This document shows, piece after piece, positions 14,301 to 18,331 of a DNA stretch of 18,331 bases. Where the stretch lies: assembly GCA_946644025.1 (NCBI GenBank), contig CAMPCG010000022.1, forward strand, positions 1 to 18,331. The letters run 5' to 3'. This DNA is from an uncultured Prevotellaceae bacterium (GTDB lineage: Bacteria; Bacteroidota; Bacteroidia; Bacteroidales; Bacteroidaceae). A program made the translations under genes and the position numbers. The notes beneath the pieces are model-generated. The model was not told the origin of the DNA and ran no database searches. It saw nothing but the letters and a program-made list of their open reading frames with translations. The first letter of the stretch is position 1, and each line of letters opens with the position of its first letter.

Positions 14301-14951
14301 GACGACGAGGGCTCCAACTCCGTCTACGGATGGAACGCCCAGGGCTACAACTTCGGTAACGACGACACCCAGAAGAGCGCTCTGCTCCTCGAGTTCTACA
14401 ACAAGGCATTCGACCTCAACCAGACCATCTACGGTCTGCCCAACGGTGCATACGAGGTGAAGGTGAGCGCCTTCGCACGCCTCGACGAGGCCAAGACCAA
14501 CCCCGTCTACCTCTATGCCAACAACAACCAGACGGAGGTGCAGGATCTCATGGCCGACTCGGGCATCAACGACATGGTCTCGGCCAGCGCAGCCTTTGAA
14601 AGCGGCGAGTACTTGAACACAGTCATGGCAAACGTCACCGACGGCACACTGAAGATTGGTATCAAGAAGGAGACCAACGATGTGTCTACCGGCGACTGGG
14701 TCATCATGGACAACTGGAAGCTGACCTTCCTTGGCGGTGACGTCGTCGTCACTGAGCCTGGCGACGTGAACGGCGACGGTGCTGTCGACGTGGCCGACAT
14801 CTCGAATGTCATCACCATCATGGCCGAGGGCACCAACGACCCCGCCGGCGACGTGAACAAAGACGGCGCAGTAGACGTGGCCGACATCTCGAACATCATC
14901 ACCATCATGGCCGAGAAGGCACGCATGGCAAAGGCCGCCATCGGCGAGTAA
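11379..14951 (+). CDS. Large secreted modular protein: three beta-sandwich/helical repeats and dockerin-like C-terminus
   Basis: The 1190-residue product starts with a signal peptide (MKLSKLLVLSSLGLVSLSAGA). A TTG codon two codons upstream keeps the frame open but is not needed. After an N-terminal beta-rich domain (about 45-220) come three similar units spaced about 335-340 residues apart. Each pairs a helical segment (about 225-290, 500-620, 830-960) with a jelly-roll-like segment (about 294-474, 628-813, 968-1116). Shared landmarks are N.(D/E)F......GW, YNK.FD..Q...(G/N)...G.Y......F.R, and D(N/D)(F/W)(K/R)L. The C-terminus has two calcium-loop repeats of dockerin type, at about 1128 (GDVNGDGAVDVADIS) and 1157 (GDVNKDGAVDVADIS). 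The folds suggest glycan or protein binding at the cell surface; no catalytic motif is visible. No cohesin gene is in the window. The N-terminal domain type is unidentified. Confidence 0.88.
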   Translation: MKLSKLLVLSSLGLVSLSAGAADLIERTAPEAPTSGVVDLAAIDKTPVDFVIGDAYVMYNTGSSMYYYRGNAWSTQASGNADQALLVRFVQSNTEGSLWLRDWDDRDGQLKWRTAFITTGDSKACTELGLKAALFVDNNDGDAALMKVTDMGGKVYRISVSDKNSATTSASISTEGTYFAVTDLSYDGDGMGGNAIDPVATEGNMDWQFYAVPEWTDYFHALDLFNKAEELKINITSAEAAGIDVTSAADVYNNEESTLAQIEAAITDLKKAISGGISSGTASNPTDATALLQNPNFDNASASGWSGTSPNMAGDGNHAAANVAEHYNKTFDTYQNLTGMPAGVYALSASTFFRGSWADHVSKQNYVAFLYGTGADNTQTVAFNNPWDALNTKSFVAEYGTTTEFGTPNAEGTETHDGVAYYIPNNPSTARLYFQEGLYATKVFFASDGTARVGVKKESKVTDTDWCVFDNFKLEYYGNTAESFQAMVKGNAPDFTGGMITTSLIEDYNGQVETLSAGATDKESAIAAIEQIKALVPAIQANAALWAQWVDALTKAEPFTQGDYANLMAAAVLGEYFSFDAEEQKGAPTWDDATIQAEIEHIAQMVQAVKDELNQNVTAGTDVTDIYLTNADFNNGNTGWTDHVTDSRPGIAFRENICEAYDTSFDMYQEVVNPQVGVYELQLQGFFRMGRDAASYNSYTNGEQKTTAGVYINDNKTYLKCIFDDGLTIGSDEETAKTGGWMNNEDNFGTGMNYPNDMTSAAYAFGLKDDAGNGKYYVNSAYGLVANPGETMRLGVGGDIRGANWICWDNFRLIYRGFDASVIKPILDSTVEGLDLSKPMGKSVYAEATAAVAAAKAASDGDAMFQALKDLFAARNKVEASVALFQELNLAVENLGLLMTQYTDNETAVAEAGEFYERVIGGIADHQYEDSDVEDLLIQVKAQSTHLRLPLGYEEASELNPIEVTAVIETPEFSDDEGSNSVYGWNAQGYNFGNDDTQKSALLLEFYNKAFDLNQTIYGLPNGAYEVKVSAFARLDEAKTNPVYLYANNNQTEVQDLMADSGINDMVSASAAFESGEYLNTVMANVTDGTLKIGIKKETNDVSTGDWVIMDNWKLTFLGGDVVVTEPGDVNGDGAVDVADISNVITIMAEGTNDPAGDVNKDGAVDVADISNIITIMAEKARMAKAAIGE

Positions 14952-15344
14952 GCCAGCGTGCAAGGACACACTTCAAGTAACGCGAACAATCACTATCAAG
15001 GTTTTGACTAACCATAGATAAACTTTAAGGACAGAAGGGATCGGAGGTGCGAAAGCCGCCTCCGACCCTCCTTTCTGTTTTTCCCCCCCCTTAACAATCC
15101 CCCCCTCTATTTATCCAGACTTCAACCTGTAAAGGTCAAGTCTTAGCACTGACGGCCCGCAGGCCGTCCACCGGAACGGAAAGCAACACAGCCCGCACTG
15201 CCGGGCTTCCACAATAATATATATATATAAGAGCTAAAAACATCGCCGCGTTATTTCGTCGGTTGTGCGGCCTGCGAGGCCGCCCCGCCCAATGACCACC
15301 GCCAAAGAAGAGACTAACAATAACAACTATTAAATACTAACGCT
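14952..15344 (+). other. 393-bp intergenic region: terminator and structured leader of the FAS1-SusC operon
   Basis: After the terminator at 15031-15082 there is a C-rich stretch (15083-15110). It is followed by short perfect stems: GACGGCC/GGCCGTC at 15151-15168, AGCCCG/CGGGCT at 15190-15207, and GCGGCCT/AGGCCGC at 15267-15283. A TA-repeat tract lies at about 15214-15230. No TAnnTTTG promoter was found, which is not unusual for operons served by alternative sigma factors. The A-rich 15300-15344 is an ordinary start region. No coding sequence is supported. Confidence 0.6.
15031..15082 (+). terminator. Rho-independent terminator of the modular protein gene
   Basis: ACAGAAGGGATCGGAGG (15031-15047) pairs with CCTCCGACCC...TTCTGT (15059-15078). 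The core TCGGAGG/CCTCCGA is perfect, and GGG/CCC and ACAGAA/TTCTGT extend it past small bulges. The loop is about 11 nt. A five-T run follows. Confidence 0.85.
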
Positions 15345-18122
15345 ATGAAAAGAAAAACGATTGCAACAAGGAAACGCCGATGGGCCGCGCGTGCCCTCTG
15401 CGGACTTCTCTTAGGAGCAACGGCGGCATCGCTCTCCTCGTGTAAGGACGACGTGCTCACCGGCCAGCCCGAGTGGCTGGGCAACAGCATCTACGAGCGG
15501 CTGCAGGAAGACGGGCACTACAGCACCGTGCTGCGCCTCATCGACGACCTGGACCAGCGCGAAGTGCTGGCCCACACTGGCTCGAAGACGCTCTTCGCCG
15601 CACCGGACAGCGCCTACAACGAGTGGTTCAAGAGCAACGACTGGGGCGTGACACGCTACGAGCAGCTCTCGACCGCACAGAAGAAACTGCTGCTGAACAA
15701 CTCGATGATTAACAATGCCTACCTCATCGAGCTTATGTCGAACGTGGCTGGCACACCGCCCGTGGAGGGCATGGCCATGCGTCGAGAGACGGCTACCAGC
15801 CTCTACGACTCCGTCTACGTCATGCCCGTCAGCGAGATGCCCGCTACAAAGGGATGGAGCGAGCTGAGGGCAAGGGGAAAGGCAGTGCCCATACTCAAGG
15901 ACGCCACCACGCCGCCCATGATACACTTCCTCCCGGCATACATGACCTACAACAAGATTACCAGCGAGGACCTCACCATTCTCACCAACGGAAAGGCCAC
16001 GTCGGCCAACGAGGCGTGGGTGAACGGAAAGAAGGTCATAGAGCGTGACCTCACCTGCAAGAACGGATACGTGCAGAAGGTGGACGGCGTCATAGAGTCG
16101 TCGCCCAACATGGCCGAGATACTGCGGCAGCACCCCCAGATGTCCATGTGGAGCAAGCTCGTAGACCGCTTCTCCGCTCCCTACTACAACCCTGAAGCCA
16201 CCCGCGAGTACAACCGTATATATAATAATGAGGACTCCGTCTTCTCCCTGCGCTACTACAGCCGGCGCTCCGTGGGCGGCAACCCCCTGACCGTCATGCC
16301 CGACAACACCACCCAGGCACCGGCACAGCTGAGCTTTGACCCGGGTTGGAACCACTATATGTATGCCAACACCATGGGCTACGACCTGCACTACGACGCA
16401 GGAGCCATGATAGTGCCTACCAACGAGGCACTGCAGGAGTGGTGGGACCACGACGGACGCGACCTGCAGGACGAGTACAAGGAGTGGGACAGCATACCCG
16501 ACGCCACCCTGGCCAAGCTCATCAACGTGAACATGCTCGACGTGTTCTCAGAGACCGTCCCCTCGAAGTTTGAGACCATCCTCAACGACGCCAAGGACGT
16601 GCTCGGCATCACCAAGGCCGACGTCGACTCCTGCTTCATGGGATGCAACGGCGTGGTGTACCTCGTCAACAAGGTGTTCACGCCGGCAGAGTACTCCTCG
16701 GTGGCCTATCCCGCACTGGCCCACGAGTCGACCATGAACATCATCTACTGGGCACTGAGCGGTGCCGACGGCAACATCGGCGAGCTCAACTTCCTGCCCT
16801 ACCTGCTCTCCATGCAGAGCACCTACGCCCTGCTGCTGCCCAGCAACGAGGCCATGAAGAACTACATCGACCCGTCGACCTACGGCAACATGCAGGGCGA
16901 CAGCATCGAGGCACCCTGGCAGGTGGAGTTCCGCTATGACCGGACGAAGAGCATCTCCAACCGCGTGCAGGCCAGCCGCTACAACACCACCGTCGATGCC
17001 GACGGAAACATCACCCAGGGCTCGCGTGCACAGGAGACCATGGCCAGCAACGTCTACCAGAAGATGCTTGCAGACCTCGTAGACCAGCTCATCATCGTCA
17101 TACCGCAGAAGGGCGGCAAGCTCGAGGACTACGTGCGCGACGGCTACTCCTACTTCAAGACCAAGGGCGGCACGCTGCTGCGCGTCACCATGGGCGACAA
17201 CGGCCGGCTGGCCTTCGAGGGCGGATGGCAGATAGAGCACAACAGCAAGAAGCTGGAGACCACCGAGGTCTTCGAGAAGACCAACGGCAACGGACGCTCC
17301 TACCTGCTCGACACGCAGATGCCGCTGGGCTCGCAGAAGTCGCTCTACATGACCCTGCAGGAGCACCCCGAGTACCGCGCCTTCCAGCAGCTGCTCAGCT
17401 ACGGCAACCTGCTCTCGCTGAAGCTGAACAACAAGTACAACCCCGCCAACACGAAGAACGGCAACCAGAACATGCGCCTCTTCGACAACTACAACTACAC
17501 CGTCTTCGTGCCCTCGACAGAGGCCATCGAGCGCCTGCAGAGCCAGCAGCTGCTGCCATCGTGGGAAATCTTCGAGCGTGACTTCACCGACGACCAGGAA
17601 CACATCAACCCGGCCACCGGCACTGCCTACGAGAACCGCATCGACAGCCTCTGCTACGCACAGGGATGGTACACACGATTCGCACGCACCGACGAGGACA
17701 AGTCGCGCGTGCTGGCCAACGTGGACACCTGCCTGACGAACATCGCTGCCGACTTCGCACGCTACCACGTCATGGACCGCTCAGTGGCCATCGGAATGGC
17801 TCCCGAGACGGGAATGACCGGCAACAGCTACGAGTCGATGAAGCGAAACACCGTGACGGGACGATTCTACCCCCTCATGGTGGACTACGACCAGACAAGC
17901 CTCACCGTCACCGACGCAAAGGGAAACACCCAGAGCGTGAAGCGCCGCGAGGGACTCTACAACAACATCTGCCGAGAGTACTGGTTTGAAGGTACGGGAT
18001 TCCAGGCACGCCTCTTCATGGGAAGCGACGCCGTGGTACACCTCATCGACGAGCCCCTGTACTACGACGACATGAAGCCCTGGCGAGAAGTAGTGGAAGA
18101 TTATTTAAAGAGCAAAGAGTAG
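15345..18122 (+). CDS. Surface lipoprotein with four FAS1 (fasciclin) domains
   Basis: The 925-residue product has a long basic lipoprotein signal (MKRKTIATRKRRWAARALCG) ending in LSSC, with the lipidated Cys at residue 33. The KDD directly after the Cys fits the Bacteroidetes surface-export signal. Four FAS1-like units are recognised by the repeated strand TLFAAPDSAYNEWF (near 81), AMIVPTNEALQEWW (near 353), ALLLPSNEAMKNYI (near 494) and TVFVPSTEAIERL (near 717). Their starts are near 57, 256, 459 and 668 (STVLRLIDDL, MWSKLVDRF, MNIIYWAL, FQQLLSYGNLL). FAS1 lipoproteins often accompany SusC/SusD uptake systems in Bacteroidetes, where they are thought to bind ligands or other surface proteins. 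The stop is one base before the SusC-like start, so the genes are co-transcribed. The start follows an A-rich region without Shine-Dalgarno. Confidence 0.9.
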   Translation: MKRKTIATRKRRWAARALCGLLLGATAASLSSCKDDVLTGQPEWLGNSIYERLQEDGHYSTVLRLIDDLDQREVLAHTGSKTLFAAPDSAYNEWFKSNDWGVTRYEQLSTAQKKLLLNNSMINNAYLIELMSNVAGTPPVEGMAMRRETATSLYDSVYVMPVSEMPATKGWSELRARGKAVPILKDATTPPMIHFLPAYMTYNKITSEDLTILTNGKATSANEAWVNGKKVIERDLTCKNGYVQKVDGVIESSPNMAEILRQHPQMSMWSKLVDRFSAPYYNPEATREYNRIYNNEDSVFSLRYYSRRSVGGNPLTVMPDNTTQAPAQLSFDPGWNHYMYANTMGYDLHYDAGAMIVPTNEALQEWWDHDGRDLQDEYKEWDSIPDATLAKLINVNMLDVFSETVPSKFETILNDAKDVLGITKADVDSCFMGCNGVVYLVNKVFTPAEYSSVAYPALAHESTMNIIYWALSGADGNIGELNFLPYLLSMQSTYALLLPSNEAMKNYIDPSTYGNMQGDSIEAPWQVEFRYDRTKSISNRVQASRYNTTVDADGNITQGSRAQETMASNVYQKMLADLVDQLIIVIPQKGGKLEDYVRDGYSYFKTKGGTLLRVTMGDNGRLAFEGGWQIEHNSKKLETTEVFEKTNGNGRSYLLDTQMPLGSQKSLYMTLQEHPEYRAFQQLLSYGNLLSLKLNNKYNPANTKNGNQNMRLFDNYNYTVFVPSTEAIERLQSQQLLPSWEIFERDFTDDQEHINPATGTAYENRIDSLCYAQGWYTRFARTDEDKSRVLANVDTCLTNIAADFARYHVMDRSVAIGMAPETGMTGNSYESMKRNTVTGRFYPLMVDYDQTSLTVTDAKGNTQSVKRREGLYNNICREYWFEGTGFQARLFMGSDAVVHLIDEPLYYDDMKPWREVVEDYLKSKE

Positions 18123-18123
18123 T

Positions 18124-18331
18124 ATGAAACAATTCAGATATATCATAATGACCACCCTTGCGCTGCTGTTTACACTCACAGTCGGCGCACAGGACATCAC
18201 GTCGGTTCACGGAACGGTGAGCGACGAAATGGGCGGACTGATGGGAGCCACCGTGTGCGAGATTGACGGCACAGGGCGTATCATCAACTCGGCCGTCACC
18301 GACCTCAACGGTAACTTCACCATGAAGGTGA
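18124..18331 (+). CDS. SusC/RagA-type TonB-dependent outer-membrane receptor, N-terminus only
   Basis: Only 69 codons are present before the window ends. A signal peptide (MKQFRYIIMTTLALLFTLTVGAQ) is followed by the start of a carboxypeptidase-D-like regulatory domain: SVHGTVSDEMGGLMGATV, then VTDLNGNFTMKV. That order is diagnostic of SusC/RagA-family receptors, which import glycans or peptides across the outer membrane with TonB energy and a SusD partner. The plug and barrel, and any susD gene, lie beyond the right edge. It follows the FAS1 lipoprotein gene by a single base. Confidence 0.9.
   Translation, partial: MKQFRYIIMTTLALLFTLTVGAQDITSVHGTVSDEMGGLMGATVCEIDGTGRIINSAVTDLNGNFTMKV

Noticed and set aside
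11397..14969. Two long frames opposite the modular protein gene
   Set aside because: Antisense shadows of a gene with strongly GC-biased third positions; the plus-strand protein has a signal peptide and dockerin loops.

Overview
The window looks like a chromosomal stretch of a high-GC Bacteroidales bacterium, most likely a Prevotella relative. The signs are Bacteroidetes-type promoters (TTTG, about 20 bp, TAnnTTTG) instead of E. coli-type ones, lipoproteins with a Cys-Lys-acidic start, a FAS1 lipoprotein joined to a SusC/RagA receptor, a single-gene rubrerythrin, dockerin-like C-termini and no Shine-Dalgarno-like start sites. No tRNA, rRNA, CRISPR array, transposase or phage gene was seen.

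Layout. 1-856 holds groES-groEL on the minus strand (groEL runs off the left edge), with a sigma-54-like promoter near 914-930. 1131-1736 is a small plus-strand lipoprotein, which faces a minus-strand pair, tonB (3035-3739) and a polyprenyl diphosphate synthase (1978-2967), across a 16-bp tandem repeat and a long hairpin. 3991-5832 is a secreted SGNH esterase with a carbohydrate-binding-like C-terminal half, behind a textbook promoter and ending in a strong terminator. 5865-9544 is a minus-strand block: rubrerythrin, a MacB-type ABC ATPase, a MacA-like adaptor and argB. 9545-10302 has no gene but carries a 29-bp inverted repeat and a 21-bp array of palindromes. 10303-11317 is a two-gene overlapping cassette of unknown function with its own promoter. 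11379-14951 encodes a 1190-residue secreted protein built from three copies of a helical plus beta-sandwich unit and a dockerin-like tail. 15345 onward starts a nutrient-uptake style operon: a four-FAS1 lipoprotein followed one base later by a SusC/RagA receptor cut off by the right edge.

How the genes fit together. Housekeeping functions (chaperonin, isoprenoid synthesis, arginine synthesis, peroxide defence) alternate with envelope and surface functions (TonB, SGNH esterase, efflux adaptor and ATPase, surface lipoprotein, SusC receptor). TonB could power receptors such as the SusC protein at the right edge. The adaptor/ATPase pair lacks its permease and outer-membrane partner here.

The most unusual features lie between genes. 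Several gaps carry their own unrelated simple repeat or inverted repeat, and one of these arrays encodes the last residues of ArgB. The best candidates for undescribed biology are the coupled cassette at 10303-11317, the 21-bp-phased palindromes upstream of it, and the triplicated giant protein.
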